Below are positions 11,893 to 22,755 of a stretch of DNA of 64,000 bases, one piece after another. The stretch is from positions 3,008,066 through 3,072,065 of the forward strand of contig NZ_AP027365.1 in NCBI RefSeq assembly GCF_030295995.1, given 5' to 3'. Positions within the stretch are counted from its first letter, which is position 1. Each line of letters begins with the position of its first letter. Below the pieces are notes generated by a model that saw only the letters and a list, made by a program, of their open reading frames with translations, made no database searches and was not told the DNA's origin. Made by a program: the position numbers and the translations under genes. The stretch is from Thalassotalea hakodatensis. Its GTDB lineage: Bacteria > Pseudomonadota > Gammaproteobacteria > Enterobacterales > Alteromonadaceae.

Positions 11893-12288
11893 ATGGCTAT
11901 CAACGAAAAACAATTTGTTTATTTACAAGAGATGGGCATCAACCTATGGCTAAGAAAATCAATTTCAGCGCAAAGTGCAGTCGTCGATGAGTCGTCACAA
12001 ACAGATATTTCAGCACCTTCTGTTGAAATTGATCAGTTATTAACTGAACGTTTTTTTCTAGACACCATTCTTGCAATGGCTTTAAAACCATCAAGCTTTA
12101 CTCAAGTTTCTCCCAATAAACTACAATGCGATGATTTTATTTGGCAATTTGTCAATGAAGCAACCATTGACTTTGAAAACAATGTATTAACAACGCCACC
12201 AATCACTGATATTTTTCAGCAACCAGCGTTAAAAAAACGTTTGTATCAACAACTTTTACCCGTGATTAACACTAATACTGTTGGCTAA
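11893..12288 (+). CDS. holD: Probable DNA polymerase III psi subunit (HolD)
   Basis: A 131-residue protein starting with YLQEMGINLWLRK, which resembles the N-terminal YLxxMGIxxW motif of HolD that binds the chi subunit of the clamp loader. It lies directly upstream of rimI, the standard holD-rimI order in gammaproteobacteria. The rest is poorly conserved, as expected for psi. The call rests on the short motif plus context. Confidence 0.7.
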   Translation: MAINEKQFVYLQEMGINLWLRKSISAQSAVVDESSQTDISAPSVEIDQLLTERFFLDTILAMALKPSSFTQVSPNKLQCDDFIWQFVNEATIDFENNVLTTPPITDIFQQPALKKRLYQQLLPVINTNTVG

Positions 12289-12343
12289 CGGCTACTAATT
12301 GCTAAAAAACATCTTATTTTACCTCTAAATACACTGCGAACCT

Positions 12344-12805
12344 ATGACAACAAACACCACTGAACTGCAATTTACCTCAATTAATGAAGGGCACGTTCCA
12401 ACTTTATTACCCATTGAAAATACTTGCCATAGCCATCCTTGGAGTGAGAAAGTTTTTCGCTCATGCATTGGTGGTCGATATTTTGGATTTCTAGCACAGC
12501 ACCAAAAAGAAGTGGTTGGCTTTTATATCGCTGACCTTGTCGCCGATGAAGTCACACTTATGGATATTTGTATTGACCCCAAGCATCAAGGTAAAGGTTA
12601 TGGTAAAGCACTAATGTTGCATTTGAATCAACAGTCGACCAATAAAGGTGCCACTACGCTTTTGCTCGAAGTTCGAGCAAAAAACATTTCAGCTTTAATG
12701 ATGTATATTAATCAGGGGTTTATAGAAGTCGCTAGAAGAACAGGTTATTACCCAAGTAAAATCGGCTATGAAGACGCCATAGTAATGAAAAAAGAAATCT
12801 CATAA
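12344..12805 (+). CDS. rimI: Ribosomal protein S18-alanine N-acetyltransferase RimI
   Basis: GNAT-fold enzyme that acetylates the N-terminal alanine of ribosomal protein S18. The 153 residues show the acetyl-CoA loop in DICIDPKHQGKGYGKALMLHL (motif A, Q/RxxGxG/A) and the C-terminal LEVRAKNISALMMYINQGF pattern specific to RimI. It follows holD with 55 bases between and is likely cotranscribed. Confidence 0.9.
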   Translation: MTTNTTELQFTSINEGHVPTLLPIENTCHSHPWSEKVFRSCIGGRYFGFLAQHQKEVVGFYIADLVADEVTLMDICIDPKHQGKGYGKALMLHLNQQSTNKGATTLLLEVRAKNISALMMYINQGFIEVARRTGYYPSKIGYEDAIVMKKEIS

Positions 12806-12961
12806 CATGTTGAACGAAAAGCACCTGATGCATTTTAGCTGATAGCAATTAAATTGAAAAATCATAGAGTTTTTACTGCTCTTAACAGGCCTTTTAGGTA
12901 TAATGCCGCGCGATAAATTTCTTATATTTCGAATCAACTACATCACTAACAGGTAATTTGC

Positions 12962-14542
12962 ATGTCTGTACAACAGCAGGAAGTCGATATTCGTAGAACG
13001 TTTGCGATAATTTCTCACCCTGACGCCGGTAAAACTACGATCACCGAAAAGGTCTTACTTTTCGGACAAGCCTTGCAAAAAGCAGGTACCGTTAAAGGTA
13101 AAAAATCAGGACAACATGCAAAGTCTGACTGGATGGAAATGGAAAAAGACCGCGGTATATCAATTACTACCTCGGTAATGCAGTTCCCGTACAATGACTG
13201 CTTAGTTAATTTACTTGATACTCCTGGCCACGAAGATTTCTCGGAAGATACTTACCGCACATTAACCGCTGTTGATTCATGCTTGATGGTTATAGACACC
13301 GCTAAAGGTGTGGAAGATCGCACCATAAAGTTAATGGAAGTAACACGATTACGCGACACCCCCATCATCACCTTTATGAACAAAATGGACCGAGATGTAC
13401 GTGATCCGATGGAAGTGATGGATGAAGTTGAAGACGTCTTAAAAATAAAATGTTCACCTGTAACTTGGCCTATCGGCATGGGTAAAGAGTTTAAAGGTGT
13501 TTACAATATTTTAGCCGATGAAACCATTCTTTATCAATCAGGCCAAGGCCATACTATTCAAGAAAAGCGTGTAATAAAAGGGCTAGATAACCCGGAACTT
13601 GATGCAGCCGTTGGCAACTATGCTGACGATCTACGTGAAGAACTTGAACTTGTTATTGGTGCTTCACATGAGTTTAATCTTGAAGAATTTTTAAATGGTG
13701 AATTAACACCAGTATTTTTCGGTACTGCTCTTGGTAACTTTGGCGTTGACCATATGTTAGATGGCCTAACTAAATGGGCACCAACACCTATGCCTAGAGC
13801 AACAAATACGCGAGATGTTAAAGCAACAGAAGAGACGTTTTCAGGCTTCGTGTTTAAAATACAAGCAAACATGGACCCTAAACACCGTGACCGTATTGCT
13901 TTTATGCGTATTGTCTCAGGTAAATATGAAAAAGGTATGAAAATGCGTCAGGTACGCATTGGTAAAGATGTAAAAATTGCTGATGCTGTTACTTTTATGG
14001 CAGGTGATCGCGCTAACGTTGAACAAGCCTTTGCCGGCGATATTATCGGTTTACATAATCACGGTAGCATACAAATTGGTGATTCATTTACCGCAGGTGA
14101 AGACATGAAATTCACCGGAATTCCTAATTTTGCACCGGAATTATTTAGACGTATTCGTTTACGGGATCCATTAAAAGCCAAACAACTACAAAAAGGGTTA
14201 ATACAGCTTTCTGAAGAAGGTGCTGTTCAAGTTTTCCGGCCTTTTAGTTCTAATGACATGATTGTTGGTGCTGTTGGTGTGCTTCAGTTTGAGGTTGTTG
14301 TTCAGCGCTTGAAGTCAGAATACAACGTTGATGCTATTTATGAACCTATCAGTGTTGCAACAGCTCGTTGGTGTAGCTGTGACGATGAACGAATTCTTGA
14401 GCAATTCCAGAAAAAAGCCTATGACAATTTAGCGCTTGATGGTGGTGATAATCTTACCTATATTGCGCCAACGATGGTAAACCTTAATTTAGCACAAGAA
14501 CGTCATCCTGATATTACATTCCATCACACGCGCGAACATTAA
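12962..14542 (+). CDS. prfC: Peptide chain release factor 3
   Basis: GTPase that removes RF1/RF2 from the ribosome after termination. The 526 residues have an intact G domain: G1 [10 protein letters not shown]2 region [12 protein letters not shown]3 DTPGHEDF and G4 NKMDRD, followed by RF3 domains II and III. It is preceded by a TATAAT-like -10 at 12899-12904, so it probably has its own promoter. Confidence 0.97.
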   Translation: MSVQQQEVDIRRTFAIISHPDAGKTTITEKVLLFGQALQKAGTVKGKKSGQHAKSDWMEMEKDRGISITTSVMQFPYNDCLVNLLDTPGHEDFSEDTYRTLTAVDSCLMVIDTAKGVEDRTIKLMEVTRLRDTPIITFMNKMDRDVRDPMEVMDEVEDVLKIKCSPVTWPIGMGKEFKGVYNILADETILYQSGQGHTIQEKRVIKGLDNPELDAAVGNYADDLREELELVIGASHEFNLEEFLNGELTPVFFGTALGNFGVDHMLDGLTKWAPTPMPRATNTRDVKATEETFSGFVFKIQANMDPKHRDRIAFMRIVSGKYEKGMKMRQVRIGKDVKIADAVTFMAGDRANVEQAFAGDIIGLHNHGSIQIGDSFTAGEDMKFTGIPNFAPELFRRIRLRDPLKAKQLQKGLIQLSEEGAVQVFRPFSSNDMIVGAVGVLQFEVVVQRLKSEYNVDAIYEPISVATARWCSCDDERILEQFQKKAYDNLALDGGDNLTYIAPTMVNLNLAQERHPDITFHHTREH

Positions 14543-14636
14543 GTGTAGGTATTGACGTTAAACAAGTAACAATCATTCAATAATTGCTTTAGGGTTTCCT
14601 TTAGCGTGCGAATTAGCAGATAGATAGAGATAACAG

Positions 14637-16376
14637 ATGAATATTAAACAACTACTTGCTGAAAGAGTCACTACAGCGATGGTAGCAGCAGGCTTACCTG
14701 AAGATACAAATCCAGCAGTAAGTGTCTCCACAAAACCACAATTTGGCGATTATCAAGCCAATGGCGTAATGGGAGCAGCTAAAAAGCTGAAAACAAACCC
14801 TCGTGAATTGGCGACAAAAGTTGTTGAAAACTTAGATCTTAACGGCATAGCAAGTAAAGTTGAATTAGCAGGTCCTGGCTTTATTAATATTCATTTAGCT
14901 GACACCTGGTTAACTAAGCAGTTAATCAATACTGCTAGCGATAAACATTTAGGCGTGACACAACGTGCTGAACCACAAAATGTTGTGGTTGATTATTCTG
15001 CACCAAATTTAGCCAAAGAAATGCATGTTGGCCACTTACGCTCTACGATTATTGGTGATGCTGTCGTTAGGGCGCTAGAATTTCGTGGTGACAATGTCAT
15101 TCGTCAAAACCACATGGGTGACTGGGGCACACAGTTTGGCATGTTGCTCGCTCACCTTAACGATAAATTACAAGCGAATGAAGTCGCTGAAACGGCACTG
15201 GCTGATTTAGAAACGTTCTATCGTGAAGCTAAAATTCGCTTTGATAATGAAGAAGGTTTTGCCGATCGTGCCCGAGATTATGTTGTTAAACTACAAGGTG
15301 GCGACAGTAAATGCGCTACACTTTGGCAACAATTTATTGATATTTCTATCACCCATAGCGAAGAGATTTATCAAAAACTTAATGTCACGTTAACCCGCCA
15401 AGATATTATGGGCGAAAGTGCATATAATGATGACTTATCAGCCGTTATCGATGAATTAATGGCACAACATATTGCCGTTGAAGATCAAGGGGCAAAAGTT
15501 GTCTTCATTGATGAAATGGCAAATAAAGATGGTGAACCTTCCGTATTTATCGTGCAAAAGTCAGGCGGTGGTTATTTATATGCAACAACAGATTTATCCG
15601 CCTGCCGCTATCGTAGCAAGACACTAAAAGCAGATCGTATTATTATCTTCACTGATGCTCGTCAATCATTACATTTCAAGCAAGTAGAAGTCGTAGCACG
15701 CAAAGCTGGTTTCTTACCTGACCATGTTCGTTATGATCATTGCCCTTTTGGTATGATGATGGGTGATGATGGTAAACCTTTTAAAACCAGAACAGGTGGC
15801 ACGATCAAGCTTGCAGAATTACTTGATGAAGCGGTTATTCGTGCGCAGAGTGTGATTAAAGAAAAGAACCCTGATTACAACGACGAACAATTAGCTACCA
15901 TTGCTAAAAAAGTTGGCATTGGCGCGGTTAAATTTGCCGACCTTTCAAAAAACCGCACCAGCGATTACATCTTTAACTGGCAAACCATGCTAAGTTTTGA
16001 AGGTGCTACAGCACCTTATTTACAATATGCATATTCTCGTATTCAAAGTATTTTTTCTAAAGCAGCTATTTCGCCACAATCACTGAATACAGCGTTTAAA
16101 GTAATTGAACCACAAGAAAAAGCACTAGCACTAAAAGTCTTACAATTAGAAGATGTAATAGATGCAGTGATCAACGATTGTACACCTAACCTTTTATGTA
16201 ATTACCTTTACGAATTAGCCAGTCTTTACATGAGTTTTTATGAAGCTTGCCCTATTTTAAAAGATGGTATTGCACCTGAGGTTAAAACTGCACGCTTGGC
16301 ACTTTGCGCACAAGTTTCCAATGTATTAAAGCAAGGCTTAGAAATTCTTGGTATTGATATAATGGAAAGAATGTAA
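14637..16376 (+). CDS. argS: Arginine-tRNA ligase
   Basis: Class I aminoacyl-tRNA synthetase charging tRNA-Arg, 579 residues. The HIGH-type motif reads HVGHLRST after the VVDYSAPNLAKEMH lead-in. The N-terminal Add1 domain and the C-terminal anticodon-binding DALR domain (ending VSNVLKQGLEILGIDIMERM) are both present. The next gene begins ten bases downstream. Confidence 0.97.
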   Translation: MNIKQLLAERVTTAMVAAGLPEDTNPAVSVSTKPQFGDYQANGVMGAAKKLKTNPRELATKVVENLDLNGIASKVELAGPGFINIHLADTWLTKQLINTASDKHLGVTQRAEPQNVVVDYSAPNLAKEMHVGHLRSTIIGDAVVRALEFRGDNVIRQNHMGDWGTQFGMLLAHLNDKLQANEVAETALADLETFYREAKIRFDNEEGFADRARDYVVKLQGGDSKCATLWQQFIDISITHSEEIYQKLNVTLTRQDIMGESAYNDDLSAVIDELMAQHIAVEDQGAKVVFIDEMANKDGEPSVFIVQKSGGGYLYATTDLSACRYRSKTLKADRIIIFTDARQSLHFKQVEVVARKAGFLPDHVRYDHCPFGMMMGDDGKPFKTRTGGTIKLAELLDEAVIRAQSVIKEKNPDYNDEQLATIAKKVGIGAVKFADLSKNRTSDYIFNWQTMLSFEGATAPYLQYAYSRIQSIFSKAAISPQSLNTAFKVIEPQEKALALKVLQLEDVIDAVINDCTPNLLCNYLYELASLYMSFYEACPILKDGIAPEVKTARLALCAQVSNVLKQGLEILGIDIMERM

Positions 16377-16386
16377 GGAAAGTGAC

Positions 16387-17505
16387 ATGAAAGTGTTGCT
16401 AATAGATAATGGTGAGCAATCACTTTCTCCCATTAATACCTTATTAAAACAGCGCCGATGTAAAACGGCTTACATTACAGACGCGATAATGGGCATAAAG
16501 CTGCTGCAAAAGCATGCTTTTGATGTGGTTATTATCGCTGATAAGCCTATACGTACTACCCTAGCGAATTTGTTAAAAGCAATTGCGCTTAAATTTCCAC
16601 AGGTAGTACGCTTTGCCGTTATTGCAGAGGGTAACATTAACGAAGACTTATCAGCTCATTATTTGTATCACCATCCTATTGATGCGCCTAAAATCATCAA
16701 AACGATTATTGCTCTTGGCTCTGCACATCAACAAATCACAAAAGCAGTCGTTGTAAAAACAGTAGCACAAGTAAAAACATTACCTAGCCCGCCCAAAGTT
16801 TACTTACAATTAAATCGCCTACTCAAGCAAGCGAATGTTGATTCAAATAAAATCGCAGAAATAGTGTCGCAAGACCCAGCCTTAGCTGCCAAAGTCATTC
16901 AGTTTACAAACAACACTTTTGCACAAAGCGATAAGCCTATAACCAATATTAGCGAAGCGATCACTAAAATGGGAGTTGATACTCTTAGCTGTATTGTCAT
17001 GACTGCCGAGCTTTTTTCTTATCAGCCCGATATTCCCAATTACTCAATTATTGATGAGCAATTAAAAGCGCTTAATACGGCAAAATTAGCAGCATCATTG
17101 GTCCCAGTAACACTCAAACAGGATGCGCTATTAGCAGGCCTTTTACACAGCATAGGTAAGTTAGTGTTATTTGAAATGGATAAAAAACTTACGCTAACAT
17201 TTTTTAATCATCATGCAAAAATGACCGATGATATTGCCCTTGAACAACGTATATTTTCTACAGACCATTGCCAAGTTGGTGCCTATTTATTACATATTTG
17301 GGGATTTCCCTACAACTTGATTGAAGCGGTATTATATCAATATACACCTGAAAATCTTCTAGGTAACACCCTTGGCATTTCACAAGCAACCTATTTAGCG
17401 AAGGCATTACTGAGTAAAAAAGAAATTGATCAAACATTTGTCACGCACTACCAACTTGAGCCACAATTAGAAAAACTACAAAATAACGCTGCAAAATTCA
17501 TGTAA
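16387..17505 (+). CDS. HDOD-domain protein with a degenerate receiver-like N-terminus
   Basis: A 372-residue protein. Residues 1-110 look like a response-regulator receiver fold (MKVLLIDNGEQS, FDVVIIADKP) but the usual acidic pair and DxxMP site are not clear, so phosphorylation is doubtful. Residues 130-330 form an HDOD domain (LPSPPKVYLQLNRLL, VSQDPALAAKVIQFTNN, GLLHSIGKLVLFEM). HDOD proteins often act in signalling; the partner is unknown. AGGAAA precedes the ATG, and close spacing suggests cotranscription with argS. Confidence 0.82.
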   Translation: MKVLLIDNGEQSLSPINTLLKQRRCKTAYITDAIMGIKLLQKHAFDVVIIADKPIRTTLANLLKAIALKFPQVVRFAVIAEGNINEDLSAHYLYHHPIDAPKIIKTIIALGSAHQQITKAVVVKTVAQVKTLPSPPKVYLQLNRLLKQANVDSNKIAEIVSQDPALAAKVIQFTNNTFAQSDKPITNISEAITKMGVDTLSCIVMTAELFSYQPDIPNYSIIDEQLKALNTAKLAASLVPVTLKQDALLAGLLHSIGKLVLFEMDKKLTLTFFNHHAKMTDDIALEQRIFSTDHCQVGAYLLHIWGFPYNLIEAVLYQYTPENLLGNTLGISQATYLAKALLSKKEIDQTFVTHYQLEPQLEKLQNNAAKFM

Positions 17506-17534
17506 CAAAGGTTAACAGCCCTTAGGTCACGCTT

Positions 17535-18320
17535 ATGTTATTTACCGACAGTCATTGCCATTTAGACTTTCAGCCGCTTAATGAAGATCCAAATGCATTA
17601 TTTACCCAATGCATTAAGGCCAATATTCACCGCATTATAGTGCCTGCAGTATCTCCTAAAAACTGGCAGCAAGTATTAACATTGAAGCGAGAAAGCAGAA
17701 AAAATCTTACTATATTACCCTGTTTAGGTATTCACCCTTGGTACCTAAAAGGTTTAACATTTCAAGTATTAGAACAGTTAGCAGCGATGATTGAAAAACA
17801 CCAAGAACATCTTATTGCGATTGGTGAATGCGGCATTGATGGAAAAATAGCAAAAGAACAAAATAACCTCGTACAACAACAACAGTTTTTTCGTCAGCAG
17901 GTTTTACTTGCAAAGCAATATCATAAACCTCTCATTATTCATCATCGGCGTTCTCATAACGAGCTCATAGAAATTTTAAAGCAAGAAAAGCCTCAAACAG
18001 GTGGTTTTTTACATGGTTTTTCTGGTAGTTACCAACAAGGAAAAACCTATATTGACATGGGTTTTAAACTTGGTATTGGTGGCACAATTACTTACGAAAG
18101 AGCCGAAAAAACTCGTAAAGCTGTTAAACGCTTCCCATTAGACACATTAGTGTTAGAAACTGACGCACCTGCAATGCCTTTATCGGGGGAGCAAGGTCAA
18201 CCAAACTCGCCACTGAATATCATTAAAGTTTTTGAGCAATTATGTTTATTGCGTGTTGAAACACCAGAAGATATTGCCACGCAACTTGAAGTTAATGTTG
18301 ATAAAATTGTACATGTTTAA
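17535..18320 (+). CDS. TatD-family metal-dependent DNase
   Basis: TIM-barrel metallohydrolase of 261 residues. FTDSHCHLDF supplies the two N-terminal histidine ligands, IGECGIDG the bridging glutamate, IIHHRRSHNEL another histidine, and LETDAPAMP the catalytic aspartate. Close relatives are 3'-5' exonucleases on damaged DNA or RNA. It may belong to the TatD, YcfH or YjjV subgroup, so no symbol is assigned. It follows the HDOD gene with a 29-base gap. Confidence 0.9.
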   Translation: MLFTDSHCHLDFQPLNEDPNALFTQCIKANIHRIIVPAVSPKNWQQVLTLKRESRKNLTILPCLGIHPWYLKGLTFQVLEQLAAMIEKHQEHLIAIGECGIDGKIAKEQNNLVQQQQFFRQQVLLAKQYHKPLIIHHRRSHNELIEILKQEKPQTGGFLHGFSGSYQQGKTYIDMGFKLGIGGTITYERAEKTRKAVKRFPLDTLVLETDAPAMPLSGEQGQPNSPLNIIKVFEQLCLLRVETPEDIATQLEVNVDKIVHV

Positions 18321-18326
18321 GAACGA

Positions 18327-18926
18327 TTACTTGGCTAGACGAAAACTTTGACGGCTAAAACGATTTAATCCGCGGGTTAGTAAAAAACCAACCACACCTG
18401 CCAGCATTATCATCAGACGGAAATCAGCAAACTGTTCATCACTTGCAGCTTCTAATGAACGCGTAAACGGCTCTTTAAGTAACGTTACCCGTAAATACCC
18501 TTTTAACGTTGCATCACGTACTTCATGAACTACTGGTAAATATTGAGACTCATTAGGTGCTAGGTAATCCCCTAACCCATATAGCGCAAGGACTGACTGT
18601 TGTTCAACATTAGACAGTATTAACTGGCCGGTTTCATCATAGATAGAAATATCTTTGATCCAAGGAGTGTTAGTCGTTTGATCAATATATTGCTGTAATT
18701 TTTCTGGGTTTTCATGCCATAGTGTTAAACTAGTGATCGCCATTTGGCTGACAACTTCATCTGAAAGCTCAATAAAGTGCTCATTAATTGCTGATTGTTG
18801 ATCACCGTAGCTAAACACCCAAATGTTCATCACCAGCACAATAAGTATTATCGCTATAGCTAATTGCGTTATTTTATTATAAATAGATGACAATCTAGGG
18901 TATAAATGCGGTTGATTTTGTTTCAT
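18327..18926 (-). CDS. Smp/AhpA-family membrane protein
   Basis: About 199 residues with a membrane helix near the N-terminus (LAIAIILIVLVMNIWVFSYG), a periplasmic domain (roughly residues 45-165) and a second helix near the C-terminus (LMIMLAGVVGFLLTRG). It matches the Smp (YtjB) family in layout, and like ytjB it is divergent from serB. I start at the Met at 18926; a GTG at 18956 would add ten residues without a visible ribosome site. Biochemical role unknown. Confidence 0.75.
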   Translation of the reverse strand: MKQNQPHLYPRLSSIYNKITQLAIAIILIVLVMNIWVFSYGDQQSAINEHFIELSDEVVSQMAITSLTLWHENPEKLQQYIDQTTNTPWIKDISIYDETGQLILSNVEQQSVLALYGLGDYLAPNESQYLPVVHEVRDATLKGYLRVTLLKEPFTRSLEAASDEQFADFRLMIMLAGVVGFLLTRGLNRFSRQSFRLAK

Positions 18927-19037
18927 ATAGCAAATCTCGTCACGCGTTAACCACACTATAAAGTGTTATACTCGACAATGAAATATACGCAAGACAATAT
19001 TTTCAACTAAATATAACTAAACTTAAAAGGCAGAGCC

Positions 19038-20066
19038 GTGGCTAGTATAGTAACTCACTTCCCGCTAAATAATTTTTCCAAACAACAATTATCACAAGTT
19101 TTTATAGAAGATGAACTAAATCTTCCTCAGTCGTTAACATTAAATGAACATGCCTTAGCATTGCTTGTTACGGATGATGAAAAAGCATCATTCATTGCCT
19201 ATCACAATATAGAACTCGTGGTATTTTCCACATTAACCTTATCTGATTTATTAGCACTTACACACGAATGTGACATTACCTTGATTGCTCTCACAGCTAT
19301 TAATCATAGAGCTTCATTAACAAGTTATCGATTTGCAATTAACTGCCACTCACTGGAGAAAAGCGTCAATTCACTTGCCGACTTTACACGCAATCAAGTC
19401 ATTGAAGCTGCCATTATTCAACATGCGCCTTTGTTATCTCAACCTGGCTTATTAGTCATGGATATGGACTCAACCACTATAGAAATTGAGTGCATTGATG
19501 AAATAGCCGTATTAGCTGGTGTTGGTGAACAAGTAGCGGATGTCACCGAGCGCGCAATGCAAGGAGAATTAGATTTTGCTCAAAGCTTACATCAACGTGT
19601 AGCCACTTTAGCGAATGCTCCTGAGTCAATTTTAGCAGAGGTAGTGAAAAATCTACCATTAATGGCAGGCTTAACGACCCTAGTCGATACCCTAAAAGCA
19701 CATAAATGGCGAATCGCCATAGCCTCAGGAGGGTTTACCTATTTTGCCGACCATTTACAGCAGCTACTTGAATTAGATGCAGCACACGCAAACGTACTTG
19801 AAATCGTAGACAAAAAATTAACAGGTAACGTCATTGGTGATGTTGTCGATGCGCAAGCAAAAGCCGAATGTTTAATACAATTAGCAAATACATTTAATAT
19901 TGAGGCAACGCAAACAGTTGCAATGGGTGATGGCGCCAACGATTTAATTATGATGAAAGCTGCGCATCTAGGAGTAGCCTTTCATGCTAAACCTATTGTG
20001 GTGAAACAAGCGGATACGACCATCAATAATGCAGGTTTAGATTTAATGCTTCACTGGTTGGCATAA
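19038..20066 (+). CDS. serB: Phosphoserine phosphatase
   Basis: Last step of serine biosynthesis: dephosphorylates phosphoserine. The HAD motifs are intact: motif I VMDMDSTTIE, motif II IASGGF, motif III with Lys and MGDGANDLIMM. The 342 residues include an N-terminal regulatory extension (about 1-130) as in E. coli SerB. Start is GTG at 19038 with AAGG eight bases upstream. Confidence 0.95.
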   Translation: MASIVTHFPLNNFSKQQLSQVFIEDELNLPQSLTLNEHALALLVTDDEKASFIAYHNIELVVFSTLTLSDLLALTHECDITLIALTAINHRASLTSYRFAINCHSLEKSVNSLADFTRNQVIEAAIIQHAPLLSQPGLLVMDMDSTTIEIECIDEIAVLAGVGEQVADVTERAMQGELDFAQSLHQRVATLANAPESILAEVVKNLPLMAGLTTLVDTLKAHKWRIAIASGGFTYFADHLQQLLELDAAHANVLEIVDKKLTGNVIGDVVDAQAKAECLIQLANTFNIEATQTVAMGDGANDLIMMKAAHLGVAFHAKPIVVKQADTTINNAGLDLMLHWLA

Positions 20067-20143
20067 GTTTTTAGACAGATCGTTCGTTGAGTTTGTATTA
20101 AGCACATTCAACGAACAAATTGCATTAGGACAGGAGTGAACTA

Positions 20144-22609
20144 TCACATATCATTGGCCATTAATTGATAGCGATTAAGCGCTTCGTGCGTCACATCAAT
20201 AAGTTGTACTACCCCAACAACACTCCATATATCTTGTTCGATTTGTTTTCCGCGGTGTATTGCATATGCACTGATATAACTAAGTTCAGGGTTTAAATAT
20301 TTCATATCAGGATCATCAGTACGAGATAACTTCATTTGAATACAATAAAACTCTCCGCGTTTTAATGCATTTTTAATAAACATTTTTTTAAACATATCTG
20401 ACTGCAGATCAGAACCAAGCTTTGTATTCACCGCTTGTTCAACAATATCATTTTCTGGATTGATAGAAATATATAAAGTTTCATCAATCGATGTATCTTC
20501 CGGTTGCATCTTCTTCAGCGACTCATTAAAGAAATTCGTCGCTTTCAAATGGCTTAGCACAGGGTATAAATTAAAATGATGCACCCTGTCGCTAATCCGT
20601 TTGCATTGACGTAATAATGGGCTTTCGTCATCATTGGTTGCAATGGTCTCATATTTATAACGGCTACCACTAGTTTGCACCACGACTGAAATAGTTTGTA
20701 AACTGCGACTATAAATATTACGTAATGCTTTTGCCAACCCAGGGCTAAACATCGCGTATTCATCGGGAGTGAGCTTATCACGGTTTTTTTCAATTAACGC
20801 TTTAAAAAAGGAGCGCCCTATGTGTTTATGCTTTTCAACATAAACACGTAAATGTAAAACCGTTTTATCTTTACTAACTCGCATGACCTCGTAAGGCAAC
20901 TCATTTAAATCAAATGACGAGGTAATCTTTTGCAGCTGCATAAAAGAAACATTAATGATGTTGCCGCGAGTTAATACACAAGGCTTTTCTAGTTCAACTT
21001 TCAAACCAGAGGTTGAAAAATCTTCAGATATCCCCTGCCACTGAACCCCCTCTGAGGAGACAGCAAGAGGTGTTTTGTACTTAAACCTAGGCTCTTGTCG
21101 TTGATTATTAAAGTTAATACCAACGTCATCTATCGCCAAAGGTTCTGCCAATCTTTTATGGCCAAAATTTTTCAGTTTATTTGTATTGATATCATCAAAA
21201 TTGAACCCTTTATAAAAGTCAATAATCTCTGGAGAGTCAATACGTTGTGCAATCACCAGCATCGACAAATTAGATATCGATAACAAAACATCTTCAGTAA
21301 TAGGCTGATTCAAGTGTTGATCACGTTTAGCAAGACTATTCGCCAACGTTAACGGAGATTCAGCGTATGATTCATCTAATGGTAACGTATAAAGTTGATG
21401 AACAGCAAAACTTGCTTTATTGGCTGCAAACCCAAAAAAATGCATTCTAAAAACATCGTCATCTTCAAGCTGAATAGAATCTGCAGTATAAAAATATGCT
21501 TTGCCATTACTGTCATGCACAAAACTATACACGAGTAATGGTGAATGCTTTGAAGCGTGCTTTTTAATGCGTAATAAACGTTCAGGGGTAACAAGATAGT
21601 TTACTGTACTGTGGCGAGACTCATCTTGCCAATATTGAAAGGTGCCTTGGTTGTTATGACAAGTCAACACGTACCTTGGCAAAATGCCATCATCGGTATC
21701 TTCAATAAAAATAGGCAACTCATTCGATTTAGGTAACACAAATTGTTCAATACATCTAGAATGTAGGGCAGAAATTGTGTTATCTAAATTGATCTTATAT
21801 CGACGTTTATTGCCTTGAATAAAGCCGGCAAGAAATTGCCGAAAACCATCCCGTTTTACATCGCTATCAGGTACTCGTTCAAGCCCTACTAATTGTACGT
21901 TATCAACTAATTGAATATTTTTAACTTGATAACGATAATGACTATTTTTACCAAACTGAAAATCATTCTCAAGCCCTGTAAAGCGCACTGTGAGTACATG
22001 ACGCATGGTAATTTTATGTTTACCACTATAACGGAATTTACAACCATGCACGCTTATATCTGAACTGGAAACTTCGATTTCTTTACCATCAGGAAGCTCA
22101 ACGATTAATGGAATAGCGAAATTCATCCGCTCTTCTTTGCGGTTAAAGTAAGGTCCAAATCGCAGTAACTCTGCAGGATATTGCGTTTTCTCAAACACTT
22201 TAGCTTTAGGAGCAGGGCTAGGAGGTACAGTACCAGAAAGCTGATCTTTTTCACGATGGTACATCACTCTAAAATTGTTTTCAGTGTTCATCACCGCTTC
22301 ATAAACAGCTAGCGTATAACCACCGTATAATTCGAGGGTATCTTCAAAGGCCCTAATTGCAATATCATCAAGATAATGCGTTCTATTTTCATGTACATAT
22401 GGGCGGCACTCACCATCAACATGCCCACGTAAGTCAATTAAACGCGTACACGGTGTTGCAAGGCGCTTAACTTCCATTTTAACTAAAAAGCGATCAGACT
22501 TTGGTAACTTTACTGTTGCTTCGTTAAAACGAGATTCAAAATCCTCAGCCGTGACAGTACCGGAAAATTCATCGATTATCGCTTGATATTTTGAAAAATC
22601 TTTAGTCAT
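20144..22609 (-). CDS. Large PilZ-domain protein, probable c-di-GMP receptor
   Basis: A cytoplasmic 821-residue protein. Two PilZ-like segments are visible: residues about 165-225, with ERMNFAIPLIVELPDG and DISVHGCKF, and about 505-575, with EPRFKYKTPLAV and DFSTSGLKV. Each D/NxSxxG pattern is a c-di-GMP contact motif; the arginine part is clearer in the second. No output enzyme domain is recognisable, so it may act by protein contact. Transcribed alone, divergent from radA. Confidence 0.78.
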   Translation of the reverse strand: MTKDFSKYQAIIDEFSGTVTAEDFESRFNEATVKLPKSDRFLVKMEVKRLATPCTRLIDLRGHVDGECRPYVHENRTHYLDDIAIRAFEDTLELYGGYTLAVYEAVMNTENNFRVMYHREKDQLSGTVPPSPAPKAKVFEKTQYPAELLRFGPYFNRKEERMNFAIPLIVELPDGKEIEVSSSDISVHGCKFRYSGKHKITMRHVLTVRFTGLENDFQFGKNSHYRYQVKNIQLVDNVQLVGLERVPDSDVKRDGFRQFLAGFIQGNKRRYKINLDNTISALHSRCIEQFVLPKSNELPIFIEDTDDGILPRYVLTCHNNQGTFQYWQDESRHSTVNYLVTPERLLRIKKHASKHSPLLVYSFVHDSNGKAYFYTADSIQLEDDDVFRMHFFGFAANKASFAVHQLYTLPLDESYAESPLTLANSLAKRDQHLNQPITEDVLLSISNLSMLVIAQRIDSPEIIDFYKGFNFDDINTNKLKNFGHKRLAEPLAIDDVGINFNNQRQEPRFKYKTPLAVSSEGVQWQGISEDFSTSGLKVELEKPCVLTRGNIINVSFMQLQKITSSFDLNELPYEVMRVSKDKTVLHLRVYVEKHKHIGRSFFKALIEKNRDKLTPDEYAMFSPGLAKALRNIYSRSLQTISVVVQTSGSRYKYETIATNDDESPLLRQCKRISDRVHHFNLYPVLSHLKATNFFNESLKKMQPEDTSIDETLYISINPENDIVEQAVNTKLGSDLQSDMFKKMFIKNALKRGEFYCIQMKLSRTDDPDMKYLNPELSYISAYAIHRGKQIEQDIWSVVGVVQLIDVTHEALNRYQLMANDM

Positions 22610-22755
22610 TTGCTCATCAAAGTTAGTACAATTACGTTAAGGCTATACCTATAGTCGAAATCATTATAATGTGAATCAGTTAAATGTCATACACTAAGTT
22701 GACTTTTAATACACTTAATCTAATTTTTTAAAGCAATAAGCGTACCTTTTATACA